NCBI GenBank assembly: GCA_002373715.1
Contig: DFLI01000132.1
Location: 1-19,103, forward strand
Reading direction: 5' to 3'
Source of the DNA: Bacteroidales bacterium UBA3623
GTDB lineage: Bacteria > Bacteroidota > Bacteroidia > Bacteroidales > UBA932
DNA length: 19,103 nucleotides
The notes beneath the pieces were generated by a model. The model was not told where the DNA came from. It saw only the letters and a program-made list of their open reading frames with translations, and made no database searches. Position 1 is the first letter of the stretch. Every line of letters begins with the position of its first letter. The position numbers were made by a program, and so were the translations under genes. Of this stretch, positions 7,973 to 16,160 are shown one piece after another.

Positions 7973-9286
7973 TTATTCGATGTTAAAGTTCTCTTTGAAG
8001 GGCTTGTCCTGCTTGTAGGCGGGCCAGCCGGGTTTGCCGAATTTGCAGAAGTCTGTCCAGGCGTCCAGCATGCGGGAGCTCAGAGCATAATCGGCCTCTG
8101 TGAAAGGACGCCAGCTGCGGTCCAGAGTGCCGAAGACGTACCAGAGTTCGGCAGAGTGGAAGGCTCCGGCGGCCGATGCAGGATGGGCCTCGTCGGTGGG
8201 TAAATCCCGCAGGAATTCGTATTCGTACACGCTGCAGCCCAGGGAATCCCGCAGGGCGCAGAAGCGGTCTACGGCTGCTCCGCCCAGGCCGCCCATGTCG
8301 TCCTTATTGTAGCCGATCATAATGGGAACCTGTGCAATGGAACCGTCAAAAAAAGCCTCCTCAAAACTGCCGGTAACTACTTTTCCGTCCGGATGGGGCA
8401 TGAACCAGCCCTGCACCGAACGAATTTCCTCCGTAGAGGCGGAGCGCATGGCAGCCAGAGAGGTTAGCCCGGCCTTATCCATGGCTGCCTTGCCCATGGC
8501 GTCAAACTGTGCCTGGGAGCCGTCGGGGGTGAGGCCGCGGGTAGAGAGCCCGCCGCCGCTCTGGATAATGGCGCCGGCCATCAGATCCCGCGAAAGGGGA
8601 GAGACCAGCAGCGTCTTCACGCTCATGGCCCCGGCGCTTTGCCCGAAGATGGTAATGCGAGAAGGGTCTCCGCCAAAGGCTTCAATGTTATCCTTTACCC
8701 ACTGGAGAGCCGCTATCTGGTCCATGGTGCCGTAGTTGCCGCTCTGGCCCTGCTCGGCGGTAAGCTCGGGGTGAGAAAGGAAGCCCAGCGTGCCCAGGCG
8801 GTAGTTGATGGTGACCAAAATCACGCCCCGCTTAGCCCACTCGTCTCCGTCCATGGTTACCTCATAACCATAGCCGTTCATGTAGGCACCACCGTGAATC
8901 CAGAAGGCCACGGGAAGTTTGGCGTCCCGGCCCAGAGACTCCGTGGGAGCCCATACATTCAGGTACAGGCAGTCTTCGCTTTCTTCGGGAGTGCCCTGCC
9001 AGTAGAATTCGTCTCCGTAGAAGGTGCCGGGCTTGTTGCCAGGCTGGGGAGCAATGGGGCCGAAGGCATCACATACTCTCACGCCTTCCCAGGGCGTCAC
9101 GGGCTGCGGTGCCTGCCAGCGGAGCTCTCCCACCGGGGCCGCGGCATAGGGAATGCCTTTAAAGACGGTAACGCCGGAGGCGGCCGATGGAACGCCCTGC
9201 ACTTTGCCGCCGGCAATGTTCAGCACAGGATTCTGCTGCCCGCAGGCTGCGACCAGCAGAAGGATAGGGAGGATTAACTTTCTCAT
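7973..9286 (-). CDS. Type-B carboxylesterase (COesterase family) lipoprotein
   Basis: This 437-residue alpha/beta hydrolase belongs to the carboxylesterase type B family and hydrolyses carboxylic esters. It carries a lipoprotein signal (LVAAC, Cys15). Family hallmarks are FKGIPYAAAPVGELRW (42-57), EDCLYLNVWAP (104-114), the oxyanion segment WIHGGAYMNG (129-138) and the nucleophile elbow FGQSAGA (Ser217). His377 in AFHSAELWYVFG is the likely catalytic His; the acid may be among Asp329-Asp330, which is less certain. It is on the short side for the family but shows no obvious gap. Its ATG overlaps the stop of the upstream GH3 gene as ATGA (9283-9286), which indicates translational coupling, and the rhodanese fusion follows after 2 bases. 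Its job is probably deacylation of substrates processed with the GH3 enzyme. Confidence 0.9.
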   Translation of the reverse strand: MRKLILPILLLVAACGQQNPVLNIAGGKVQGVPSAASGVTVFKGIPYAAAPVGELRWQAPQPVTPWEGVRVCDAFGPIAPQPGNKPGTFYGDEFYWQGTPEESEDCLYLNVWAPTESLGRDAKLPVAFWIHGGAYMNGYGYEVTMDGDEWAKRGVILVTINYRLGTLGFLSHPELTAEQGQSGNYGTMDQIAALQWVKDNIEAFGGDPSRITIFGQSAGAMSVKTLLVSPLSRDLMAGAIIQSGGGLSTRGLTPDGSQAQFDAMGKAAMDKAGLTSLAAMRSASTEEIRSVQGWFMPHPDGKVVTGSFEEAFFDGSIAQVPIMIGYNKDDMGGLGGAAVDRFCALRDSLGCSVYEYEFLRDLPTDEAHPASAAGAFHSAELWYVFGTLDRSWRPFTEADYALSSRMLDAWTDFCKFGKPGWPAYKQDKPFKENFNIE

Positions 9287-11559
9287 TTTGCGTATTTTTG
9301 GGTTCGGGAATCGGAGATAACGCCGCTCCAGTTAAGGCCGAAGGCAAAGTCCCAGCTGTTGCCGTCGGCATCCTTCAGGCACACCATGTCGAAGGGCTGG
9401 TCTTCGTTCTGTTCTTCCACGGTTTTCATATCGGCCGGCATTTGCATGGGAAGGAGGGCCGACGGCTCTGCCGCGCCGCTCACAATGTCCAGCACGGCCT
9501 GGTTCTGCACGCCGAAGGTGAGGATGATGGCATCGGCATAAGGTTCCATCTCGGAAAGAACCACCGGGCGGGAAACGCTCACGACTACCACCACGGGTTT
9601 GCCGCCCATCTTGGCGCGGGTGTCTATGACCAAATCCAAGTCGCTTTCGTTGGGGGTGGTCACCTTCTTGCCCTTGTAGCTGCGGTTGGTGAACAGCTCC
9701 TTGGGGTCTCCTCCGGCGATGGAGGTGGCGCGGGCATAATCGGCCTTATAGGGCCTGTACTGCAGGCTGATGGGCACATAACCGTTGCCGCCTTTCTTGC
9801 GGTCGTTCACGTCGTAGCCGCTGCCGGCCTGGGGCTGCTGCACCAGTACCAGGGCAAAGTCTGCCTCTTCGGGGGTATCGGCCCAGTCAAAATATTTCTC
9901 TACCAGGGCGCGGTCTATGGGGTAATCCCAGTGGGCTTCGGGGCCCATGCTCATGCCGAACATGCCGGGCAGCTGGGGATAGAAGCGCTTGGGAACGTAT
10001 ACTCTGGCCCTGTGGCGGGGCAGCACGCCGCCATGGTTTTTCACCATGACGATGCTCTTCAGCTGGGCCTCATAACCGGCCTTCATGAAGTCCGGGTTGC
10101 CCACCACGGCCGTGGCGGTGGCCGGGTCTGTGTACGGGTTCTCGAACAGACCGGTGCGGAAGGAGTTGAGCAGCAGGCGCACGGCCGATGCTTCAAAGCG
10201 GGCCCGGGCGCTTTGCTCACCGAATTCCTTCACCCACATCTGGTAGGCCTTGAGCACGGGACCTTTGTCGTTGTTGCCGCCAAACTGGTCCACTCCGGCT
10301 TTCAGCACCTCGTAGTGGCGCTCTGCCACGGAGAGGCCTTCCACGCCCCAGCACTTGCCGTCGAAGCTTTCGATGGCCTTGTTGTCGTAGGTGATGTTCC
10401 AGTCTGTGCAAACCACGCCGTCGTAGCCGTACTGGCCGCGCAGGAGGTCTGTGATAATATACTTGCTGTAGCTGTTGCCCACATTGTCTCCGGAAGGGTC
10501 TATGCCGTAGGAGATGGTGTAGTAGGGCATCACGGCACTGGCCTTGGAGGTGCCGCCCTCCAGTTGGAAGGCGCCTTCCGTGAAGGCTTTCAGATGGTCT
10601 TCAAAATGGCCTCCGGGATATACGGCGAATTTGCCGTAGTTGAAGTGGGCGTCACGGCCGCCTTCCTCGGGGCCGCCGGAGGGCCAGTGCTTGATCATGG
10701 CATTGACGCTTTGCAGGCCCCAGCCGCCATTCTCGGAGGTTTGGAAGCCGTCTACATAGGCGCGGGCCATATCCGTATCCAGGGCCGGGCTTTCTCCGAA
10801 GGTGCCGTTAAAGCGGCTCCAGCGGGGCTCGGTGGCTAAATCTATCTGGGGGCTCAAAGCGGTGGCAATGCCCAGAGCGCGGTATTCCTGAGAGGCAATG
10901 GAACCGAATTCACGGACCAGAGCAGGGTCAAAGGTGGCGGCCAGGCCCAGGGGAGTGGGCCAGAGGGAAATCTTACCGCCGGCACCCATGTTGAATTCTG
11001 CCGTGGCGGCCGTTTCGTTGCGGGGGTCTGAAGAGTTGTTGGCCGGAACGCCCTGGCCAAAGCCCTCCACATAGGCCTGCACCTCGTTGTTCCAGCGGGC
11101 GGCTACCTCCGGGCTTTCCACGGTGGTCACCAGCACGGCGCGCAGGTTGTCCTCTTTCAGGAACTTGCGCTGCTGGTCTGTCATGTCCCAGCTGCGGTGG
11201 TTGGTTTTGCCTGTGTAAGTGGCCTGCCCAAAGCCGTAGGCCGCTCCTGGAATGGCCTGGTGGCTGCTGTACAGCATGAGGCCGGCAATCTCCTCAACGG
11301 AAAGCCGGGCGGCGAGGTCCCTTGCGCGTTCATCGGCCGGGAGCCTCCAATCTTCGTACGGGTCAATGACACCGTTACGGTTAAGGTCTTTGAAGGCAAA
11401 GCCGTCATCGTAAAGAATGGCGGCCGATGTGTACCCCAGCGTGGGACCACCCTTCTGGGTGATGTACATGTATCCGTCGCCGTCGTGTGCCTGCCATTTG
11501 GGGCCACAGGAAATAAGGGCCGATAGGGCCAAAGTGCAAAGGAGTGAGGTTCGTTTCAT
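9283..11559 (-). CDS. GH3 glycosidase lipoprotein with EF-hand-like calcium loop
   Basis: This complete 758-residue GH3 enzyme belongs to a different subfamily from the other two GH3 genes here. It has a lipoprotein signal (LISC, Cys18). An EF-hand-like loop (DLNRNGVIDPYE, residues 58-69) precedes the catalytic barrel. Substrate-site residues include KHWPSGGPEEGGRD at 290-303, and the predicted nucleophile is Asp386 in VVCTDWN. A C-terminal alpha/beta sandwich follows (VVVVVSVSRPVVLSEMEPYADAI in its core). It heads the operon GH3 > carboxylesterase > rhodanese fusion, with a 4-bp ATGA overlap to the second gene. The start at 11559 matches the signal peptide; the promoter is at 11581-11612. 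Likely a cell-envelope exo-beta-glycosidase of unknown specificity. Confidence 0.9.
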   Translation of the reverse strand: MKRTSLLCTLALSALISCGPKWQAHDGDGYMYITQKGGPTLGYTSAAILYDDGFAFKDLNRNGVIDPYEDWRLPADERARDLAARLSVEEIAGLMLYSSHQAIPGAAYGFGQATYTGKTNHRSWDMTDQQRKFLKEDNLRAVLVTTVESPEVAARWNNEVQAYVEGFGQGVPANNSSDPRNETAATAEFNMGAGGKISLWPTPLGLAATFDPALVREFGSIASQEYRALGIATALSPQIDLATEPRWSRFNGTFGESPALDTDMARAYVDGFQTSENGGWGLQSVNAMIKHWPSGGPEEGGRDAHFNYGKFAVYPGGHFEDHLKAFTEGAFQLEGGTSKASAVMPYYTISYGIDPSGDNVGNSYSKYIITDLLRGQYGYDGVVCTDWNITYDNKAIESFDGKCWGVEGLSVAERHYEVLKAGVDQFGGNNDKGPVLKAYQMWVKEFGEQSARARFEASAVRLLLNSFRTGLFENPYTDPATATAVVGNPDFMKAGYEAQLKSIVMVKNHGGVLPRHRARVYVPKRFYPQLPGMFGMSMGPEAHWDYPIDRALVEKYFDWADTPEEADFALVLVQQPQAGSGYDVNDRKKGGNGYVPISLQYRPYKADYARATSIAGGDPKELFTNRSYKGKKVTTPNESDLDLVIDTRAKMGGKPVVVVVSVSRPVVLSEMEPYADAIILTFGVQNQAVLDIVSGAAEPSALLPMQMPADMKTVEEQNEDQPFDMVCLKDADGNSWDFAFGLNWSGVISDSRTQKYAK

Positions 11560-11580
11560 GTGCTATCAATCTATATGCTA

Positions 11581-11612
11581 CGAAGATAGCAATTAAGCCG
11601 AACAATCCCAAA
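11581..11612 (-). promoter_or_regulatory. Promoter of the GH3 > carboxylesterase > rhodanese operon
   Basis: On the minus strand TTTG (11612-11609) is followed after 20 bases by TATCTTCG (11588-11581), one mismatch from the TAnnTTTG consensus. The start codon at 11559 lies about 22 bases downstream. Confidence 0.55.
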
Positions 11613-11656
11613 TACTTGACATTATGCGAAAAAGAATGAACACCCCGGACAGGAAT

Positions 11657-11694
11657 TCGTCGAAGATTCTCCGGCACTCGTCGAAATCCGGCAC
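11657..11694. repeat. Direct repeat with 21-bp period (candidate LytTR-type binding site)
   Basis: TCGTCGAA occurs at 11657-11664 and again at 11678-11685, each followed by a related block ending CCGGCAC (11671-11677 and 11688-11694). The 21-base period is two helical turns, the geometry of LytTR regulator sites. It lies about 20 bases upstream of the -7 box of the outer-membrane protein gene. The regulator assignment is inference. Confidence 0.4.
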
Positions 11695-11714
11695 CGGGGC
11701 CTTGCAAATGAATG

Positions 11715-11722
11715 TACTTTTG
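11715..11722 (+). promoter_or_regulatory. Bacteroidetes -7 element for the outer-membrane protein gene
   Basis: TACTTTTG matches TAnnTTTG and lies 26 bases before the ATG at 11749. No good -33 box is seen at 19-21 bases; the direct repeats occupy that region, which would suit an activator-dependent promoter. Confidence 0.5.
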
Positions 11723-11748
11723 CTCCCGGAATAAAAACGCAACGAAAT

Positions 11749-14217
11749 ATGAAAAAGTTTATCGTCATCCTTACCGCCGCGCTCGTGAGCCTGAGCGCCC
11801 TGGCCCAGCAGAAGACCACCGTACAAGGTGTGGTGTTGGATTCCCTTACCCGCGTGGGCGAACCCGCCGCCATCCTGCAGTTCTACCGCCTCCCGGATAT
11901 GGAGAAGGCCGTGGCCTTCACTACCACCGACGAGGAAGGCCGTTTCTCGCACAGCTTCACCCTGGCGGGAGACTATGTCATGGTATTTGACAATATGGGC
12001 CGAAAGGTGCAGCGCCGAACGTTCACCGTGCCGGCCGATACGGAAGTGGTGGACCTGGGAGAGATTCTGGCCCAGGACAGCGCCGAAATGCTGAAGGCCG
12101 GCCAGGTAACCGCCATGCGCCCGCTGGTGAAGATGGAAGTGGACAAGATGACCTATAATGTAGAGGACGACGTGGACTCCAAGACGTCCACCGTGTTGGA
12201 TATGCTCCGCAAGGTGCCCATGGTTTCCGTGGACGGACAGGACAAAATCTCTGTGAACGGCAGCAGCAGCTTCCTGGTGTATGTGGACGGAAAGCCCAAC
12301 CAGATGCTCTCCCAGAACGCCTCCACCATCTTCAAGATGATGCCCGCTAACAGTGTGAAGAACATTGAGGTTATCACCAATCCCGGCGTGAAATACGATG
12401 CCGAAGGTGTGGGCGGCGTGCTGAATATCACCACCAACAAGGAGGTGACCGGTGGCAGCTCCATGTCTGAGGGAGTATACGGAACCGTGACGGGCATGGC
12501 TTCTACCCGTGGTGGTGGCGTGGGTGCCGCCGTGAGCATGCAGAAAGGCAAGTTTGCCATGAGCCTGAACGGCAATGTGATGTACAACGCCATTAACAAC
12601 ACCGGCGTGGAGATGGAACGTGTGCAGGAAGGCGGTATGACCATGAAGACATCTACCACCACCAACATGAAGATGCCCATCGGCCTTCTGAACGGCAGCG
12701 CCAGCTACGAGATTGATTCCCTGAACCTGGTGAGCGCCACCGTAGGCGTGATGCACACCGGCATCCACAACACCAGCGGTCTCACCAACACCCTCATCGC
12801 TTATCCCGGTGCCTCCACCATCAGCTACAACGGAACCACCTCCGGGGTGAACACCATCAATAATATATCGGCCAGTGCCGACTACCAGCATCTTTGGGCC
12901 GACGTCCCCGGTCGGAGCTTCGTTCTGAGCTATCAGTTCAACGCCGCCCCTTCGGTGAACAACAGCCTGAATACCTTTGATACAGCCTCCATCGCCGGCT
13001 TCGACCTCACCGACCGCAAGAGCGACGGCCTCACCGGCTCCACGGACCATACCGTCCAGGCCGATTTCACCACGCCCCTGGGAAGCCTTCACACCCTTTC
13101 CACCGGTGCCAAGTTCCTGAGCCGCCACAACTCTTCCGATCAGACGGACTACCTGTGGGACGGAAGTGCCTATGTGGTGAACCCGCTGAGCAGTCTTAAA
13201 TATGACTTCTACAACCGCATTGCCGCGGCCTACACTGAACTGGAGGGCAAGTACGGTGCCTTTGGCCTGAAGGCCGGCGTTCGCTACGAGCACACCTGGC
13301 AAAGCTACAGCGCCTCCAATCTGGAGCCCTTCCATGTGAACTATGGAAACCTGGTGCCCAGTGCCAGCCTGCAGTGGAGCCCCAGCATGACCCAGAACAT
13401 TGGCATCAGCTACAATATGCGCATTTCCCGCCCGGGTATCTCCTACCTGAACCCGTACGTGAACACCTCCGACCCTACCGCCCTCAGCTACGGCAATCCC
13501 GACCTGGACACCGAGCGCGGCCACAACATCTCCCTGGTGTACAACTTCTACTCCTCCAAGGTGCTGGTGAACGCCACTCTGCGCCACAGCTACACGGGCA
13601 ACGGCATATCGGCCTACAGCTTCTACGACGATAACAACCTGCTCAATACCACCTACGGCAATATTGTGGCCACCCGCAGCACCGGCCTGAACGGCTATGT
13701 GATGTTCATGCCCGGCAGCAAGACCCGCATCATGCTCAACGGCGGGGTGAGCTACGAAGACCTCCGTTCCGCCCAGCTGGGCCAGCAGAACAGCGGATGG
13801 ACCTACAACGCCATTGTGAGCCTGCAGCAGACCCTTCCCTGGGACCTCCGTGCCAGCGCCAACTTTATCTCCATGGGCCGCAGCGTAACCCTGCAGGGTT
13901 GGAGCACCGGAATGAACCTGGGCATGCTGGGCCTCTCCAAGACCTTCCTGAACGACCGTCTGAGCCTGTCTGTGAGTGGCATCCTGCCCCTTTCCAAGGG
14001 CCTGAAGATGAGCATGGATTCATATACTCAGGGCAGTGGTTTCACCACCCATACGGTCACTTCCATCCCCATGGCTACTGTGAACTTCCAGATAAGCTGG
14101 ACCTTCGGCAGGCAGGGCAACTACAGCGCCAAAAAGGCCCGCCGCAGCATTGAGAATGAGGAGCAGTTGAACAGTTCTTCCACAGCTGCCTCCATGGGAA
14201 GTATTCTACAAATGTAG
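11749..14217 (+). CDS. Outer-membrane beta-barrel protein with carboxypeptidase-like and plug domains (TonB-receptor-like, OMP_b-brl_3)
   Basis: This 822-residue protein has a type I signal peptide (LSALAQ, about residue 20). A carboxypeptidase-regulatory-like beta-sandwich at about 25-110 (VQGVVLD ... TTTDEEGRFSHSF) is followed by a plug-like domain at about 125-230 (VLDMLRKVPMVSVDGQ, then EVITNPGVKYDAEGVGGVLNITT). The rest alternates short polar and aromatic strands typical of a large outer-membrane barrel, ending in VNFQISWTFGR plus a charged tail of about 40 residues. It resembles the outer membrane protein beta-barrel family (PF14905) rather than SusC. Such proteins are often linked to LytS/LytTR regulators, as here. 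The ligand or transported substrate is unknown. A terminator at 14259 separates it from the kinase gene. Confidence 0.88.
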   Translation: MKKFIVILTAALVSLSALAQQKTTVQGVVLDSLTRVGEPAAILQFYRLPDMEKAVAFTTTDEEGRFSHSFTLAGDYVMVFDNMGRKVQRRTFTVPADTEVVDLGEILAQDSAEMLKAGQVTAMRPLVKMEVDKMTYNVEDDVDSKTSTVLDMLRKVPMVSVDGQDKISVNGSSSFLVYVDGKPNQMLSQNASTIFKMMPANSVKNIEVITNPGVKYDAEGVGGVLNITTNKEVTGGSSMSEGVYGTVTGMASTRGGGVGAAVSMQKGKFAMSLNGNVMYNAINNTGVEMERVQEGGMTMKTSTTTNMKMPIGLLNGSASYEIDSLNLVSATVGVMHTGIHNTSGLTNTLIAYPGASTISYNGTTSGVNTINNISASADYQHLWADVPGRSFVLSYQFNAAPSVNNSLNTFDTASIAGFDLTDRKSDGLTGSTDHTVQADFTTPLGSLHTLSTGAKFLSRHNSSDQTDYLWDGSAYVVNPLSSLKYDFYNRIAAAYTELEGKYGAFGLKAGVRYEHTWQSYSASNLEPFHVNYGNLVPSASLQWSPSMTQNIGISYNMRISRPGISYLNPYVNTSDPTALSYGNPDLDTERGHNISLVYNFYSSKVLVNATLRHSYTGNGISAYSFYDDNNLLNTTYGNIVATRSTGLNGYVMFMPGSKTRIMLNGGVSYEDLRSAQLGQQNSGWTYNAIVSLQQTLPWDLRASANFISMGRSVTLQGWSTGMNLGMLGLSKTFLNDRLSLSVSGILPLSKGLKMSMDSYTQGSGFTTHTVTSIPMATVNFQISWTFGRQGNYSAKKARRSIENEEQLNSSSTAASMGSILQM

Positions 14218-14258
14218 CCATTTGCAGTACATTTATCCACGTTACCCCCTCCCGAAAC

Positions 14259-14296
14259 CCCTCCCCTCGGGGGAGGGACTTTAAAAGATTTTTTTT
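14259..14296 (+). terminator. Intrinsic terminator after the outer-membrane protein gene
   Basis: An 8-bp GC stem (CCCTCCCC 14259-14266, GGGGAGGG 14270-14277, loop TCG) is followed by an A/T-rich stretch and eight T residues at 14289-14296. It lies 41 bases after the stop at 14217 and directly before the kinase promoter. Confidence 0.75.
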
Positions 14297-14303
14297 ACCT
14301 TTG
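14296..14303 (+). promoter_or_regulatory. -7 element of the kinase/regulator operon
   Basis: TACCTTTG fits the TAnnTTTG consensus and ends 6 bases before the ATG at 14310, so the transcript is probably leaderless. The -33 position would fall in the preceding terminator hairpin, and no good -33 box is visible. Confidence 0.55.
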
Positions 14304-14309
14304 TGCTAG

Positions 14310-15365
14310 ATGCAGACGAAGAGCAGAAGAAACTTGATCATAAACACCACCCAGATGGTTGTCTGGGTGGCTGTTTTCCTGATTCCGGCTATCATTACCG
14401 GTGTCACCACCCGGTCTGTTTCGCAGGCCTGGACCGTCTTCCTCGCCAGTTCGGCCATCCTTCTTCCGTTCTTTGTCCTGTACGGGCTCAATTATTATTA
14501 TCTCATTCCCCAGTTCCTGCACGGGGGCCGCGCCAAGTGGTTCTATATTGTGAATATAGTGCTTCTGCTTGCGTGGAATTCCTACAAGTTAATTCCCCGC
14601 GGGGATATGGAAATGCCCCAGGAAGTCATTGACCAGTTTGGAGAAAATTCGCTCTGGGCCCTCTACATAGGCGGTGTCTTTATCCTTCTGTTCATGCAGA
14701 TTATCGTAATCCTTCTGGCTGTAGGTATCCGCAATGTGATGCGCACCAACGATACCATGATACAGGTGCAGGAAGAGCGCCGCAAAAGCGCCGAGGCAGA
14801 GCTTACCTGGCTGAAGCACCAGCTGAATCCGCATTTCCTCTTCAATACCCTTAATAATATCTCCTCCCTCACGCAGATAGACCCGGATAAGGCGCAGGAA
14901 AGCATCGGCCAGCTGAGCGACCTTCTGCGCTATGCGCTTTACGATAGCGAAACCGATAAGGTGGCCTTAGCCGCCGAGATGGAGTTTATGAGCAATTACG
15001 TGGACCTGATGGCTCTTCGTTGCAATGAGCTCACCACCGTTACCAAGGATTTCCAGGTGCCTCAGGCATCCGTGGAAGTGGCTCCGCTGCTGTTTATTTC
15101 CCTGGTGGAGAATGCCTTCAAGCACGGAGTGAACGCCCGCTATCCCTCCTTTGTGAGCGTAGGAATGTCCTATGCCGACGGCGTGATTACCTTCCGCTGC
15201 GCCAACTCCCTCTTCGAAAAGCAGGGGAGTGACCACATAGGCTCCGGCATTGGTCTGGAGAACATGAAACGCCGCCTGGAACTCCTCTACCCCGGCAAGT
15301 ACACCTACGAGCAAAAGGCCGAGGGTGATACATATACTGTTACGGTTACGTTGATAGTATGTTGA
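14310..15365 (+). CDS. LytS/YehU-type sensor histidine kinase
   Basis: This 351-residue membrane kinase is the sensor of a LytS/LytTR two-component system. Four hydrophobic segments (about 15-31, 41-60, 77-92, 116-140) anchor it, with no large periplasmic sensor domain. A short coiled linker (about 147-168) leads into the His_kinase domain (PF06580), with the phospho-acceptor in LNPHFLFNTLNNI (His175). An N-box LVENAFKHGV and a G-box GSGIGLENMKRRL complete the ATPase part. Partner and signal are unknown. The response regulator starts 4 bases after the stop. The last codons and the regulator start lie in an 11-bp tandem duplication at 15351-15372, which appears to have added a final Cys codon and moved the stop. 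The nearby barrel gene is a plausible target. Confidence 0.93.
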   Translation: MQTKSRRNLIINTTQMVVWVAVFLIPAIITGVTTRSVSQAWTVFLASSAILLPFFVLYGLNYYYLIPQFLHGGRAKWFYIVNIVLLLAWNSYKLIPRGDMEMPQEVIDQFGENSLWALYIGGVFILLFMQIIVILLAVGIRNVMRTNDTMIQVQEERRKSAEAELTWLKHQLNPHFLFNTLNNISSLTQIDPDKAQESIGQLSDLLRYALYDSETDKVALAAEMEFMSNYVDLMALRCNELTTVTKDFQVPQASVEVAPLLFISLVENAFKHGVNARYPSFVSVGMSYADGVITFRCANSLFEKQGSDHIGSGIGLENMKRRLELLYPGKYTYEQKAEGDTYTVTVTLIVC

Positions 15366-15372
15366 TAGTATG
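15351..15372 (+). repeat. 11-bp tandem duplication at the kinase/regulator junction
   Basis: TTGATAGTATG is present twice in perfect tandem (15351-15361 and 15362-15372), covering the end of the kinase gene and the start codon of the regulator. Removing one copy would restore an ATGA stop/start overlap. Confidence 0.85.
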
Positions 15373-16095
15373 AAGACTCTCCGGTGCATAATCGTAGATG
15401 ATGAGCCCCTGGCTGTTAAGATGCTGGAGGGTTTTGTGGAGCGCACTCCATTTCTGGAGCTGGCGGCCAGTTTCAATGACCCTGTGCTGGCCCTTTCGGA
15501 GATTCGCGCTAAGGCTCCCGAACTGGTGTTCCTGGATATCCAGATGCCGGATTTGGACGGTATGGAGCTCTCCCGAATGCTGCCTCCCGATACCCGCGTT
15601 ATCTTTACCACTGCTTTCAAACAGTACGCCTTCGAGAGTTACGAAGTAAGCGCCCTGGACTTTCTCCTGAAGCCCATCCGTTACCAGAAATTCCTGGAGG
15701 CGGCGCAGAAAGCGCAGGAATGGTTTGCGCTGAAAGAGGCGGCATCGGCCCCGGTCCCATCGGCCGAAAAAACCTCCGTTTTCCTCAAAGTGGATGGCGT
15801 GCTTCGCAAAGTGGAGCTTTCCGATATCCAGTATGTGGAGGGTATGAAGGACTATGTGATGTTCCATCTGGCATCGGCCCGGCAGCCGCTGGTGACGCAC
15901 CTTACCATGAAGGCTGCGGAGGATTTGCTCCCCCCCGAGCAGTTCATGCGCATCCACCGCTCCTACATCCTGGGCCTGGAGCATATTGCCAGCGTTTCCC
16001 CTCAGGGAGACGTGAAGGTAGGGGAGGCTCTGCTGCATGTGTCCGAGGGCTATCGGCCCGCCTTTGACGCTTACCTTCAAGGGCTTAGTAAATAG
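15370..16095 (+). CDS. LytTR-family response regulator
   Basis: This 241-residue transcription regulator is the partner of the LytS-type kinase just upstream. The receiver domain (about 1-120) has the acidic pair Asp10-Asp11, phospho-acceptor Asp56 in LVFLDIQMPDLDG, a conserved Thr in IFTTAF and the LLKP lysine. A linker (about 122-140), containing two copies of the ATCGGCC motif, leads to a LytTR DNA-binding domain (about 138-240) with YVEGMKDYVMF, EQFMRIHRSYI and the terminal beta-strands. LytTR proteins bind pairs of direct repeats spaced by about two helical turns. The 21-bp-period repeat at 11657-11694 is a candidate site. Start and stop are unambiguous. Confidence 0.94.
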   Translation: MKTLRCIIVDDEPLAVKMLEGFVERTPFLELAASFNDPVLALSEIRAKAPELVFLDIQMPDLDGMELSRMLPPDTRVIFTTAFKQYAFESYEVSALDFLLKPIRYQKFLEAAQKAQEWFALKEAASAPVPSAEKTSVFLKVDGVLRKVELSDIQYVEGMKDYVMFHLASARQPLVTHLTMKAAEDLLPPEQFMRIHRSYILGLEHIASVSPQGDVKVGEALLHVSEGYRPAFDAYLQGLSK

Positions 16096-16107
16096 TTAAA
16101 AAAATCC

Positions 16108-16138
16108 TTGCATTTTGGAGGGAAAAATCCCAACTTTG
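16108..16138 (+). promoter_or_regulatory. Promoter of pyrG
   Basis: TTGC (16108-16111), 19 bases, then CAACTTTG (16131-16138), one mismatch (C for T) from TAnnTTTG. The spacing is the same as in the two 5.7-kb promoters. The spacer holds a small GGGA-AAAA-TCCC inverted repeat. The ATG is at 16161. Confidence 0.5.
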
Positions 16139-16160
16139 CACCCCGTATTGTTTTTAAAGC

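Noticed and set aside
11593..13587. Long open frame (664 codons) on the minus strand opposite the barrel protein gene
   Set aside because: It is antisense to a well-supported gene, rich in His, Gly and Val as expected from the complement of GC-biased codons, and has no recognisable domain or signal peptide.
11749..14217. SusC-type TonB receptor of a polysaccharide utilisation locus
   Set aside because: The sequence fits the OMP_b-brl_3 group, no SusD partner is present, and the neighbours are a LytS/LytTR pair rather than a hybrid two-component or ECF regulator.
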